From assembly GCA_023014335.1 (NCBI GenBank), contig JAECYW010000018.1:930001-994000 (forward strand): a DNA stretch of 64,000 bases, written 5' to 3'. This document shows positions 1 through 12,646 of the stretch, in pieces. The DNA comes from Galerina marginata. Lineage: Eukaryota > Basidiomycota > Agaricomycetes > Agaricales > Galerinaceae. How positions within the stretch are numbered: position 1 is the first letter of the stretch; every line of letters starts with the position of its first letter. Under the pieces are notes generated by a model. The model searched no databases. It saw only the letters and a program-made list of their open reading frames with translations, and had not been told where the DNA came from. The position numbers and the translations under genes were made by a program.

Positions 1-1
1 T

Positions 2-232
2 GGAAACACCAAGAAGGAAATGGGTCCCATCGGCCAGATTTTCAGGGATCTAGGAATGCGACTTGCTTGTAGGTCTGCTACTATTTCCCAAAGTGCCGAA
101 CTTAATCCTCCTTCCACCAATTTAGGCAAACTTCCCGAGTCGCTGAACGATTTCGTCTTTGCTTATGACGCCGAAGCCGCTGTCGCAAATCACATTGCTC
201 AAAATGCTAAAACCCGTCGAATTCTCTGGTAA
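2..232 (+). CDS. possible 3' end of an unidentified gene (partial)
   Basis: An open frame enters from the left edge of the window and stops at 230-232. It reads like the C-terminal part of a protein (a helix-like IGQIFRDLGMRLA stretch followed by a mixed-composition tail ending KTRRILW). I do not recognise a family. No upstream sequence is available to confirm it, and the frame is short enough to be open by chance. Confidence 0.25.
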   Translation, partial: GNTKKEMGPIGQIFRDLGMRLACRSATISQSAELNPPSTNLGKLPESLNDFVFAYDAEAAVANHIAQNAKTRRILW

Positions 233-1238
233 TAAAACCCGTAATGAATTTCGTCTGGCGACCCGGCGGCTGAAGCGGGGCCTGGTAATGCTTCGGCTCA
301 TATTTATACCCTAAGATTATTGGCGAGGTCGATTGCTTATCTGGAACCTCGCATGTTTGTTTGGACTTCGGTGTTATTTCCGTTCATTCATTGATTCCTT
401 TGCGTATCCTTGCCTCGTGTATAGCTCCTCAATTCAATAACTTTTGTTTCCGATGCTTTGCGTGTCAACTAAACGCCGGCTCCGCAAGAACGAAATTCAG
501 CTCCGCGGCATTCTCAGATTGGCGCCCTCTGCAAACCCGGCGTCAAGGAGATACATAGGTCCAGAACGCCTCGTTCGCGCGCTGCAAAAGCATGTTTGGC
601 TCTCACCATGCATTAACCCTTCATGTGCGACATGAACCTTCAGGTTGATGCAGAAATGGTCAATTACAACTCGACTTAGACGGGTAAATTAAATGCGGCA
701 GAGACTTCCGTGTGAGTGAGAAATATATGTCGAGAGTTGGACAGCTTATTCATGCCAATTGTCAGATGTCTTTTGTGCAGATTTTGGCGCATTCCATCGA
801 AAGTTCTGTCACATAAACCCTCACTTCTTGTGTATGACGGGATACGTTTATAGCATGAAGCATGTTGATAAGGTGATTTCAAGAATAATCCCCTGCGACT
901 TCACTCTCATGAGTCGGAGCATCAGCAACTCGAAGGCTGAATGCGTCAGACCAATCCCCACTCTCGAAACCGTATCTGATGCCACAGGTTTAAAAATGCA
1001 CCTGTGGAACTCGACTTGGTCCATGGAGCGACATCATCCGATCTTTTATTGTAGAGAAAGAGAAACAAAGCCACGAGGAAACCAATTCCGGAAACCGAAA
1101 TCCCCGTCTGCTTCGATGACTTTCCATCGTGAGCTGCCTCGTTGGCAATTGACCTCCCGACTACGGCCAGGTCTCGAAGTCTTAAGGTCTTGGAACGATC
1201 CTGTTAGCCCTTGAACAGACTCTCACGAAGCCCTCGCC
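233..1238. other. no gene recognised
   Basis: About 1 kb of intergenic-looking sequence. Several short open frames exist on both strands, the longest at 759-1214, but none has recognisable motifs or fits with a plausible splice partner. The last part should hold the promoter of the membrane-protein gene starting at 1239. Confidence 0.5.
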
Positions 1239-3311
1239 ATGCCCATCCCAAGGATCGTCAACGCTCTCTTCTTCCATGACACCCCCAGGTTGTACATCCT
1301 CAGGATCGTTATCACAGCAGCTCTGGGCGCTCTTTTAGTAACCCTTCCTTCCTTATTACAACAAAGCGATTCAGTGTTATGGATCTTGCTCTTCGTCTTG
1401 GTTGCCGTTCACCATTTGCTGAGGCAAGTCTACTAAATTCTTTACTTCGAACGAAGGCACGACTAATGCGTTTTTTCTAGCGTTGTTGAATGGCGATTTT
1501 TTGTAGTGCCTATTGACCTGGCTCTAACTGTGTTCGAAACTGCTGGTATGTTTTTCTGTTATCCCGAGCAATAATACCTGAAAGATATTCCTGTAGCCGT
1601 CGCATTCTACGCACACAAGTTGGGCTTATTTACCTGGTACCCCGAGACCCTTATCCTCCACATTGCCTTCTGCTGGGTCGTTTTCGGGGGCCTATCTTTT
1701 TTGGCGATCTTCCGAATAGCGACAATCTTCCAATCTTGGAGAACACTGTCTAAGCGATCATCCATCCTTCATCACCAATCGGGCCAATCCGGATCGCCCA
1801 GGTCAGTACTCAAGATGTTGTTTGGAAGAAAGGTCTGGGAAGGGCAGTTCCCGTGAGTGTTCTATCGTCCTTGCATCTGTAATTGATGGATAATGGGTGC
1901 TTTGTACGTAGAGGCGAACATCAACTGGTCGCAAGTTTCCGGGCAATTCTGGGCATAATATTCTTAGGGGGCATGTTTTTTTACATCCTCACGGATGTTA
2001 TATATGGACCCTTACGTGAAGATGCCCTTTCACCCGTCAAAGAAATTCGCGCGTTTAGGACTCCAGCTGATTTCAAGATCGATCCACCAATTTGGAATAT
2101 CATACCGTTTGCACTCGTATGTCCTGTAGAGCTTTTCATGGTCCAATATAAACTAACCACTGAGTATTCAGATACAAGCTGATAACCCAGCGGAAGTGAT
2201 ATTCTCGGCCGTGGATGTCGTCCCCACCTGGCGTTCCACAGGTTTGTCTTCTCTTGTACAATATTTATTACGAACGCTTGATGATGCAACCGGTGAATAT
2301 TAATAAAGTTCCGGAAAATTTGCAGTCACCGTGCACGAAATTTCTTCACGAGACAGGCGAAGCTTCCTTCCAGTGTACAATGGTCGATCCCGTTTCTTAC
2401 GCCCCTCTGACAAGCTTATTAATCACGGCGAACTTTTCCAAACTTGGGATGGGCATACTATTGGAATCGCCGATGCCTGCCCTTAATTTCATGATTGGCA
2501 CAGCTAACGAGTCTGTTACTCTTATTGCTGGTACAACCTCCCCCTTTGCTCTTATTCCTGGAGTCAACCTCGTCGGAGCTATTACCTTGGAGATCCGAGA
2601 GACCTTCACCAAGTCTGCTCTGGCTACTCTTGGAATATTCACGGTAATCACTTCCACTTTCTGTTCACTTTCAGTGCACTTACGACTGTCATAGAGTTCG
2701 GTATCGTTTTGGACCTCGCGTATAACGAGCGTGTATCCGGATCCATCGCAAAGTGTCACTCGCAATGAAAATATTTCCACACTTCGCCTTTTCTTTCAAG
2801 AGGATCTATCCGACTTTAGGGTTCTCGTGGACTACAGGGATAATTCTGTTGTATCCGGGTTCTCTGAGGTCGGCGGTTTGTGGACAACACTCAGCGGGAT
2901 TTTCTCTCTCATCTTCGGAGGCTCTTTGCTGAGCATCATATACGGCAAGCATTTGGTTTTTGTTAAAATCTCAATTGGAAGCTGACATGTTGTATAAAAG
3001 GATCAAAGCCTCTGTCCCTTTTTGGTATTGCTCATTACTTCCATCAGAAGCAAATGGCGGAGGAATTCAAGAGGGAATATCCTCAACTCGAATCTGAGAT
3101 AAAACCGCGACAATCTAAGGGCCTTCAGGCTCTGCTTCAAGATCACTTTGTCGAACTTGATTTCTTGAACAGCGAAGTCGATCCAAGTAACAGTACCAAT
3201 CTCGAGGACGAAAAAAATGCCGACCCCGACTCTAAGGATATCGAAAGTGGTTCAAACGATGGAAATTCTGGGGAGCAAAGAAGTCAGACTGGGCTGGTGT
3301 ACGACGTTTAA
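1239..3311 (+). CDS. multi-pass membrane protein, Agaricomycete family of unknown function
   Basis: Start ATG at 1239 opens a hydrophobic N-terminus (MPIPRIVNALFF followed by two likely membrane spans). Exon 2 (1481-1545) and exon 3 (from 1597) add further spans (HIAFCWVVFGGLSFLAIF), and 1920-2118 encodes another (AILGIIFLGGMFFYIL). A luminal-looking middle part follows, then a Gly/Phe-rich membrane segment near 2870-2944 and a cytosolic acidic tail after SKPLSLFGIAHYF ending at 3311. The last motif is, from memory, shared by a large Agaricomycete family of hypothetical proteins; its function is unknown. Two introns appear to be GC-AG: 1424-1480 (AG|GCAAGT) and 2945-3000 (G|GCAAGC). Exon borders between about 2230 and 2760 could not all be resolved, so a damaged middle part cannot be excluded. 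Confidence 0.7.
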
Positions 3312-3847
3312 GCGTTTTTCTTGCCTGTGACTTGCTTTTGGCTGTAGTATGTACGGTACATGTCGCTATGTTTACATGGCTGGTAATTGCGAGCGAAGCG
3401 AGCAATCTTTCTCTAAGGGTGGAACCGGCGAACAAACAAAGCCAAATTTTCGGTGCAAAAAACGGACTCACTTTCGATCTCTTTTGCCTGAGCTATATCT
3501 CCACCATTTGGGCTCCGTTTCCTTTGGAACTCGGGGAATATGTAGTCCTACCTTCATTTTACAAATATATGCAGAAAAATTGAAGGATTTTCCTCTTTCT
3601 TTCGTGTTTGGGTGGCTACAAAAGTCCATCGTTACGACTGTGTCACGCCGCTAGGATGGCGCAGCGAGCCTTTCCACCGCCGTTGGCGGATACCTAGTTA
3701 GAGCATTCTTGAACTGAAATTTTAGCCTACTCTGTTTCCACGTGACATGAAGCTCTGTAATCAAAAATTCGATGAGATTCAGAACACCTCAGAGTCCTCT
3801 TCAAAAGCTTCTTCAAGCCTCGTCATTACAGTGCAGGCGCACCAGCT
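3312..3847. other. intergenic, no gene recognised
   Basis: Spacer between two plus-strand genes. Open frames at 3332-3654 lack recognisable motifs and start right after the preceding stop codon, so they are probably 3' untranslated or spacer sequence. Confidence 0.45.
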
Positions 3848-3856
3848 TATTTAAAG
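3848..3856 (+). promoter_or_regulatory. TATA-like element upstream of beta-mannosidase
   Basis: TATTTAAAG lies 131 nt upstream of the proposed start codon at 3987. This is a plausible distance for a fungal core promoter; the call rests only on sequence and position. Confidence 0.35.
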
Positions 3857-3986
3857 AGGGACGGGGTTAACTCGGTGAAATACTGGCCCGGTCTGACGGT
3901 CAGGCGACTCCGTGAGGTTCGCGAGGGAAGATTCCTACAAGTTAAAAACGTCTGGTGAGTGGGATACCCACCAGTGTAAATTACTA

Positions 3987-6900
3987 ATGGCAACCCCCAA
4001 CGCCCTCCTCAGGAACTTGAATTTCGATCTCGGGACACAAAAGTGGTCTTGGAAGCAACGAGAGACGTCGCAGTCCGATATTCTACACGAGCAGAACCTC
4101 CCTTTGGCGGGCGAAGACAACGATTTTAAGCACGGATGGAAGAAAGCCTTCTCGATTCCTTCAGAAATTCATGTTGAGCTCTTGAAGATCGGAGCAGTTC
4201 CTGATCCATATGTCGGTTTCAACGAGCACCAGGTTCAATGTAAGCTTCAACCATAATGGCCACCTTGATCTCACAACTGACAGCATAGTTGCGAACTAGG
4301 GATTGGAGAGGTGGAGTGGCTCTACAAATGTGACTTCCCTTTCAATGTATCTACTCCTCACAAGTACGCAAAGCTGGTGTTCGAGGGACTTGACTCCATA
4401 TGCGACGTGTACCTGGTACGGGCCACATATTTTGGAAAACTTCAAGTGACTTATGCCTTAACTTACGTTTCAGAATAATGTCAAAATATTGGCGACAAAC
4501 AACATGTTCCGTACCTACACCCATCGCATAATCATCTCTGAAAATTCCCTCAAATCTGACAATACTTTACTATTGCACTTCAAGTCCGCGAAAGCGCTTG
4601 CAAAATCTGAAGAGGCAAAATACGGCAAAGTAAGAGCTGGGTCAACCAATCTCGGCGATCCGAGTAGGGTCTACGTGCGCAAAGCTCAGTATGATTGGCG
4701 GTGAGCTGTCATTCCTTACTCAAACTTAGGCGATTTTTCATCGTCTGGGCAGATGGGATTGGGTATGTTGATCGTTTATTTTGGTGTCCGTCCTGAAGGT
4801 TAAGCCAACATTAGGGCCCGGAGCTGATGACCTGCGGCCCATACCGGCCGACCACGCTGACGACCTTTGATATCCAGCTCCAAGATATTTATGCCCGCAC
4901 CTTCGTCGAACTCGAGTCTAACGACTCCTTTACCGCTGCCTTGACGCTGGATGTTGCATTTAGTGGCGCTTGGGATCCGTCGACATTTGCCCTACATGTT
5001 AAGCTGACGGACGCAAGAGAAAATGTTATTAAATCTGAACGCGTTCGAATTGCGGCGATAAAGGAGGACGAGAGCCAAAACTTTACCAGCGAGGCGGTTG
5101 TCACCTGGGCAAATTTGGAAAAAGATGGAATTCAGCTTTGGTGGCCGGTTGGGTACGGGGAACAAGCACTCTATAGTATCGAGGTAGTTTTGGTCGCTGA
5201 GGTGTGTCAAGTATTCCTCAAACATGAGGTTTGCCCAATCACATACTCACCTCTCAGAATGGCGATATCGTCGACTCAAAAATTCGACGTGTCGGATTCC
5301 GCACGGTTCAATTAGTTCAAGAACCACTCAAAGAACCTGATCAATACGGCACTGGTACAACGTTCCTCTTTGAAATCAATGGGGTTCGAATGTTTATGGG
5401 AGGTAATGCTTTTTTTCAGAACGTTCAGCTAGGGTAACTAAAGTGATAATGACTAGGTTCAAACTGGGTGCCTGCGGACAACTTTCTGACCCAGATTTCT
5501 GATGATCGTTACCGGAACTGGTTGACCCTTCTTCGCGATGGCAATCAAAATATGATTCGTCTGTGGGGTGGAGGTGTCTATGAGCCCGATATTTTCTATG
5601 ACATTTGTGATGGTGGGCCTACGCATCTTTGAACTCAAACATAAGCCAACCTCATGAACTACTTAGAACTTGGCTTACTTGTATGGCAAGACTTCCAATT
5701 CGCCTGTGGGGTATATCCTGCCCACGACGAGTTTGTCGCCAATGTCAAGCAAGAGGCTATAGACAATGTTACCCGATTACGACACCACCCATCTATTGTC
5801 TGTTTCTGCGGGAACAACGAGGATTATCAGCAGGTGCTGCAATGGGGTGGTCGGTCTAAATGTTTTGTCTCCAGCTATTGCCCCTGACACGCACAATAGG
5901 AATCGGAGAACTCCCTGCTCGCCTCCTTTACGAGCAAGTTTTGCCAGATATCGTAGCCTCGCTCACTGATCCTCCAACTCCATACCACCGTGGATCGCCT
6001 TACGGCGGAAAGGGATGGGATACGAGCGACCCAACAATTGGAGATATACATCAATGGGACATTTGGGGAGGAAAGGAGCTACAATACCAAGAATACGACA
6101 GAAAGGGAGGACGCTTCATCAGGCAGGTAATTTCACCATTGAGTTCTGTGTCAACTCTGACCTAACATTTATTAGTGAATTCGGTATACCAAGTATGCCG
6201 TCCATGCGGACAATAAAATACTGGATGGATGGCGCAGATGAATCACAGCTTTATCCGCAGTCTCCCCTCATGGCACAGCACACCAAAGCTGGGAGCTTTG
6301 AACGGAGGTTTGCAATCGTCATGAACGAGAACTTTAGGCTAACGAGCGACTTCGAAACGTATGATTCATCAAGTATCAATTTTGACTTTAGCTAATGCCC
6401 TCCACAGGCATGTTTTTAATACCCAATTAATGCAGTCAGAGGCTGTGAGCTTTGCCTACCGTTCCTGGAGGAGGGAATGGAGAGGTCGAGGCCGTGAATA
6501 TGTATGTACATTGGATATTTTTGTTTATTCAAAACTCATATCCTGCCTGGCAGACCGCTGGCGTTCTGGTTTGGCAATCGAATGACTGCTGGCCTGTGGT
6601 TTCATGGGCGATTGCGGATTACTTTGTCAGTCGACTTTCTTCCTCACTTACGAAAACCGGCTCATCGTTCTATCACGGGTAGTTGCGTCCTAAGCCAGTT
6701 TATTATACCATTGCTCGTCAATTGGCGCCGATTACTGTTGGGATATTTCGTTCCGTAAGTATCATCTTTACACCTTCCAAGCATATCTTACCTAAGAGAT
6801 AAACAGGTGGTCAAAAACAGGGATAATGACCGACCGCGTCAGGTAAAGTTCCATTGACCATGTCTATCAACCCTCCATATTTACTCAAGAACTTCGCTGC

Positions 6901-7509
6901 GGCGTTAAGTTCTACGAATTCGGAGCCATTCAAACCTCATACGCCAACCTCGCTATCTGGGCAACTAACAGCACGCTCGTTCCGCGATCGGCTAAGCTGG
7001 AGCTCCGGTTCTTTGACCTCACGTCGGCCGAATGGTCGCACTCAGAAACCCACACTGTTACCCTACTTCCGAACCAAAGCACGGAGCTTCTTGATATCAG
7101 ATGCCCTGGCCCTCAGCGCGACAATGTTGCCCAAGGAGAACCACTCTCCGTGTCGTCAGCCAAAGTAGTAGTCAGTGCCCGATTAGTGGATATCGAATCT
7201 GGGAAGGTATTGGCTCGCCATTCTGACTGGCCTGAGCCATATAGGTTCTTGCAGCCGCCTGATCCTGCCTTGACAATCAAGGTAGATGCTCAGAAAGGTC
7301 GCAATGAGACCCTCATCAAGATAAACGTGGCCAGGCCAGCAAAATGTCTCGTCTTATCCACCGAGGAACCGGGATTGGAAGTCAACTGGAGCGACAACGC
7401 CCTGGATCTTGTTCCTGGCGACGAACAGGTCGTAGTAGCCAAGGGATTAAATGGAAGGAAGATCAAGGTAGCATATTTCGGGCGGGAAAACGCACATCAT
7501 ATTGAGTAG
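3987..7509 (+). CDS. beta-mannosidase, glycoside hydrolase family 2
   Basis: Hydrolyses non-reducing-end beta-D-mannosides from manno-oligosaccharides. The spliced protein begins MATPNALLRNLNFDLG and shows GH2 landmarks in order: the N-terminal jelly-roll (DPYVGFNEHQVQWIGEVEW), YDWRWDWGPEL, MIRLWGGGVYEPD, the acid/base motif CGNNEDY, the nucleophile motif ISEFGIPSMPS, and VLVWQSNDCWPV. Length and motif order fit fungal family members. I could join all exons in frame with about 13 introns. Intron 1 ends at GAACTAG, giving QWIGEVEW. A 10-nt micro-exon (4753-4762) encodes the WDW of the substrate-site motif, and intron 6123-6175 uses a GC donor (AG|GCAGGT). No secretion signal is obvious, which suggests the intracellular (mannosidase B-like) type; that is an inference. 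The ATG at 3987 was chosen because the in-frame codons upstream add no family-like sequence. Confidence 0.93.
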
Positions 7510-8105
7510 TCAGGCGTGGTGCTCTCTCGTGCGTCGATCTAAAATGTCATTCACGACTCAAAATTCCCTGACAACTTTTTCTGCCAGCCTAGTCGTAGTT
7601 TGTACACCCACCGTCGTTGTCAGCACCTTTATTTTCCGGGAGTGAAGCCCGTAGTTTGGGTGTTCCAGACTTGATACGCTCTGAGGGTTCCAGAATCTCC
7701 AACGAATCCTGTGTCGCAGAATTTCTTGTGGCCTTCACTGATCAGAAAATGATAGACGAAAGGCTGTTCTCGACCCGCTTCTTCAGTCATTGTTTGAGGT
7801 CTGGAGTTAATTTGAGTAGAAGTGTTTGGGGTCGAAAGAAACGGAAATCATCGTTGAGAGGACCATGAGAGCGACATGAAAGAGAGGAAGCACTCAACTA
7901 GAATAAGTAGTTAGTGTGTTGGTTAGTCCACAATCCTTGGCCAGGCACGAACTCCCGGCACCATCTTAAGTTGTGCTCTTCTTGAGTACCTGCGGAGAGA
8001 TAGTGGGATAACCAAATTTGCAAACGGTACTATTACACGACGCTTCTCGAGAATGGCTCATTAAAAGATGCCAGATTTAATTATATTCGACTCATAGAAG
8101 AGTAC
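7510..8105. other. convergent intergenic region
   Basis: Lies between the 3' ends of the plus-strand beta-mannosidase and the minus-strand GH15 gene. The frame at 7617-7868 has no recognisable motif. It presumably holds both terminator/polyadenylation regions. Confidence 0.5.
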
Positions 8106-11100
8106 TCAATGCGGCGTTTGAAGCGTCCTTGAGAGGTTATACGCAGCCGAAATGAGGGTAACGTGGCTGATGTGAGAGATTAGCACGAGTTAATTGCCGC
8201 ACAACGGAACAGAATCCTACGTGAATCCCTGTACCGCATTGCCCAACCTATGGTCGAAGAGCGGTTAGACGGACATCAGTTCATAGGTAATAACGCGTAC
8301 CCCTCTCCGGCATCGGATATTTCTTCAGTGCAGAGCCCGACGTGGTTGAGATAGAGTAGGAAGTCCTATAAAAGGAGGTCAGCGTAGAGAGTTGTCACCA
8401 TTAAATTCGCTTGCGTACCTCAAACATATTGACGGCCTTGGGAAGGAGGGATTTATCGATCTCTCCAGCTCGGGTCAGAGCCTCAATGCACCTAAAGGAC
8501 AATAAGGCAAGGAAAGAGGAAGAAAATGGCAACAGACCATAGGGTGCACAAGCAAAAGGTGCCTTCCTCACCTCCAACACCATCAGTCGTCTTTTTTACG
8601 TCGTAACGATAGACGAGGTTCTATATCCAGAAGGCATCGTGAATATCATAGGTAGGCAAAAGAAATAGGCCGCACATTAGATGTCAGACCCCCTTTCTCC
8701 GGTGATTTCAGGATTTGCTTGAGGGTGCTCAAGAATCGCGGGTCGGACTGTTTATGTTGTATAAGTCAATGAATAGGTGAATAGGAGTCCATGAACGTGC
8801 CGCATGCAAGAAAAATACGAGTGGCATAATCAGCACTGCAGAATCCAGGACGTGGTTGTCTTCATAGCTCTGACCGAAGATCTTCATCTCCTTGTTCCAT
8901 GCCTTGTCCATGATTTGTTCATAGAGTTGATCACGCTTTTCCAGCCATTTGTAACGATTCGGGCAAGGTAAAGACCTCTTCTCCGCTAGTCGAAGGCCTG
9001 ATGGATGTGTGGGTCAGCGCTGAGAGTGTGGAATGGAAGGTATCAATGTGTACCTCTGTCGATTGCGACCCTGTTTGTGGACATGGGGTCAGTTAAACTC
9101 AAAGTAGAAGGAATCAGAAACGTACCATAGCATTACCTCCGTACGGAATATATGTGAATACAAAGTACATAATGAGAAACGCTGACGCTTACTTTGGAAT
9201 ACTGAGGTTAAGAGCATAAATATTAACAAGCAGTGAATATACTCAAGATGCTCGGACCCACCGTAAAGTGACGCATCTTGTCGCGAACCTCCCTTGATGA
9301 CAAACAGTTCAAACAGGAACAATTGACAAGTAAACGCGAGTACCAGATCGACCTTAGAGGCTTTAATGAGTAGTCACGTAAAATTGGGGAAGAAATGGCC
9401 TACAAATCGGGATCGTCACAATGAGCGACGACGACTGAATCGAGGAAATGAAAAATTAGCCGGACGACGTTTTAGCAAACGGTAAATCTACAAGCACGTA
9501 CAATCCACTCTAGGAGGGAGAAACGAGTGAGATCAGTGGTGATATCAGCGGGAAAGTCCTTACAGCTCTCTGACAAGAAGCCTGTATACGCGATGAGCAT
9601 CTGTATTGTTGGAGCATAAAAGATGAACGAACCAGTCATCATAAGACTGATGGCACCCGCAGGATAAATTCAAAATTCAAGTTCAGAGTATAACAAAGCC
9701 GTACCAAAGGTTTGCCGAACTAGGGATACATAGCGATGAGCAGTGATGAAATAGGCACCGTTCATTTACAGTACCTTTTGTCCGAGGTAAATACAATCCA
9801 TCCTAATGTCGACGAGTATCCATCAGCAAAAGAGCAGACATGGAAGAGTGATCATACGTACAATTCACCATAAATATCCTAAGCCATAAAAGCGGTTGTT
9901 AATGGAGCCTTCACGCAAAATTAACCATCAAAGCTCACCAATTGGATATGATTAGCGGCTCCATTTCCAATGCGCACGGGACGCGAACCTTTGTGTCCAT
10001 CCAAATGGGTGAGTTCGATTTCGTCAATTTCTTTCTCGCCTAAGTACCGCCTCATCAATAAAGGAGCTTTTCGTCCCCTACCATCAAGAGACGAACCGTG
10101 AATGGTGTACATGATTTGGATGCTACCGTCGGGGTTTTTGTCCCTAAGGCGGTCAAATATGAACTCCGTGTACGCTGAGATGAGAGTTGGTGACTTCTTT
10201 CAACGAGCTTCATGCGAGGGAAGGAAAGAGGCTCACCGTTCGCTTCCTCAGTGAATCCAAGTCGGATGAGGGCATAGAGTGTAAAAGAAGAGTCTCTAAT
10301 CCAAGAATATCTACATAATCCATCAACATTGCAATCACGATAGAGAGTGAAGAGGAATCTAGCGTACCGGTAATCCCTGTATGAATCAATCAATGCAGGT
10401 GAGCCGAAGCTACAATCGAAAGAGCAATTTCTTTTTTACCAGTTCCGCACTCCACCTATGTATTCAGGGAGACTGAAGGTCGGACTTGCAACGACAGCAC
10501 CTAGAGAAAACATCTTTAAACACGAATCTCGAGTGGTTTGAATCAAATTTGGTACCAGTCGGTTCAAAGACCAAAAGTTTAAGAGCAAGCGCGCTACGAA
10601 GGACCGACTCCTTCCATGACCCTTTGTACGTCGACTGGCTGACCCACTCGTACCAGTACCGGTTCGTGGCCTAAATAAATTTAAAAACTCCATCTTTCAA
10701 GGAAGAGAAGGTGATTCACATGTAACAAAGCAGCCATAAGTTCCTTCGTCAAGACCGGATCATCCGCAGGACGGCCATGGACTTTGGGATCAAACCTCTT
10801 GTCGTGCTTATCGATCAGCGGTACATCTTCTTGCGTTTGACCGCCTACGATCGTCGGTACATGGTCATTGGAAGGAGGAGTCCTCAAAATGAATGTCACG
10901 CATTGTCCTTCGTGGAGTTCCAGGTGACTCTGCACAGCCAAACCCTTGTGGCCTTTGGCAGATAGGTCCAGAAATTCCAAAGACACTTCTGGGCCCGAGG
11001 GTCCGAGATCGGTGCCCGTGTTTTCGATCACGTAACGAAGATCAAGAGTTAGGTTTTCGGACTCGAAAACAGCTTTTTTCTGCACGACCGACGAAGGTAC

Positions 11101-11850
11101 AGAGTCATCATCCACAATAGTGGTGTTGTGATTTGCACGGGCGTAGTCGAACGCTGGCGCACATTGCATGAGAATGGGTAATGTGCCACGCACGCATTCG
11201 ATGCGGCGGACTAGCCAAGGAAGGAGGGGTTTTGGGGTTCGCGCCTCTCTCTTTGCGGGGACGAGGAAGATAGTCTGAAGAAGAGAGGTAAATTCATGAC
11301 GACTGGGACCTGCAAGTGGAGGGGGGCTATATTTACCAGTTACACTGACAACACCTGCGTCGTTCATGTATTTCGTTTGCAGCACCTAAATACAAATCGC
11401 GCGTTAGGAATCTGCTTCAGACACATGTCTCAAGACCCGTCATGGACTACAGGTCGAGGGGTCCACAAGGAGGTTGCGCAGCAATATGACTTACATTTGA
11501 GCTTGCTAAATAATTCTGCTTGGTAGAGAACGGGATCGTCGGCATTATTGAGAAATGGCCCCCCTTGTCCTTATCGAGGATTCTTGCGAACACCGACGGG
11601 GAATCAAAGTGCGGAACACAGTAGCTTTCGACTGTTTCATGGCCATGGTCAGAAGCTGTCACGATCGTATATGAATAAGGACTCAACTCGATCCATCGGT
11701 ACTGACAAGCGCTGCGGTTCTGAGATTCCCAATCCTATCACGGCGCGTCCGTCAGTACCCAAGCAGGGTCGAGACCTTTGATTTTACTCACAGACCATGG
11801 CTCGCGATGGGTATGTACTCGCGTTCGTCTCTGGGATTCACCAAATTCAT
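8106..11850 (-). CDS. GH15 family glucoamylase/trehalase-like glycoside hydrolase
   Basis: The spliced product starts [20 protein letters not shown], continues with [20 protein letters not shown] and [20 protein letters not shown] (the N-terminal domain of the bacterial-type GH15 group), then a beta-rich middle domain in one long exon (about 10681-11330), and the (alpha/alpha)6 catalytic domain: [117 protein letters not shown] and [20 protein letters not shown], stopping at 8106-8108. The gene is heavily split (more than 12 introns). The substrate (alpha-glucan or trehalose) cannot be decided from sequence. No signal peptide is seen, so the enzyme is probably intracellular. The exons between about 9350 and 9750 were only partly resolved. 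Confidence 0.88.
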
Positions 11851-12646
11851 TAGACGTTTGTACGGACGATTTTGGTTGATAAGGTGGGTAGGTACAGAGT
11901 TGGTAGAAAGAGACAAAGATTTCGAGGACCTTCGTAATCCATGCAGCATGTCTCTCAGACTGAACCACTGATCGGACAGAGATCAGAAGACTGGATTAGC
12001 TAATAGACACGTGTCCTTCCATATTTGGAAGAATAGTTCACACTGACCGTTCCTGGGCGCCGACAATAAATCTAATCTAATCTAGAGGCTATATTTTCGT
12101 CCAAATCGCCAAAAAGGCATTGCCAAACTACTTCCGACCAGACCACTACACGTAAAACATGGGCACTATCCCTCTAACTACTGCTTTTTTATAATTCGAG
12201 AAGTTGTCCTTTTTCCAACAGTTTCGACGGGAATTTGCGAGGCAATCGCGCCGGTACATATAGACCGCAGGAAAGAATGTGCCGCATGCTTAATAGAACT
12301 ATCACTGGATCCAGGAAGAGCGGAAGTTTGATACGCACTCAACCCTTGTAAAAATAGAATAGGACAGGCGGTGACCGTGCCCTGGAATATCTTGAAGAGT
12401 CAGGATAGAATAGGTTTCAGCGATGGGTACTATTTTGTGTCGTCTTAAATTCCGTTCGGTGACGATGCAGTCTCGTATTATAGAGGCGAGGTGATAGATG
12501 GAGGCATATTAAATGAAAAGAGGCAATGGAGGTTACACTGGAAGCGCCGGTAGCTTATATCTTTTGTCCTCGACTCCCTCGAAAGTTTGGACCAGGTAAT
12601 TGAAAATGGGATTGTTAATAACCACATTCAGAATTATATTATGAAT
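11851..12646. other. intergenic, no gene recognised
   Basis: Upstream flank of the GH15 gene and downstream flank of the F-box gene, both on the minus strand. It should include the GH15 promoter. I see no convincing coding exon. Confidence 0.5.

Noticed and set aside
759..1214. 151-residue open frame upstream of the first membrane-protein gene
   Set aside because: No motif, amino-acid composition unlike neighbouring genes, and it ends just before the next start codon; likely chance.
4234..4310. Apparent frameshift at the first intron of the beta-mannosidase
   Set aside because: Using the acceptor GAACTAG instead of the upstream GCATAG restores QWIGEVEW in frame; no damage.
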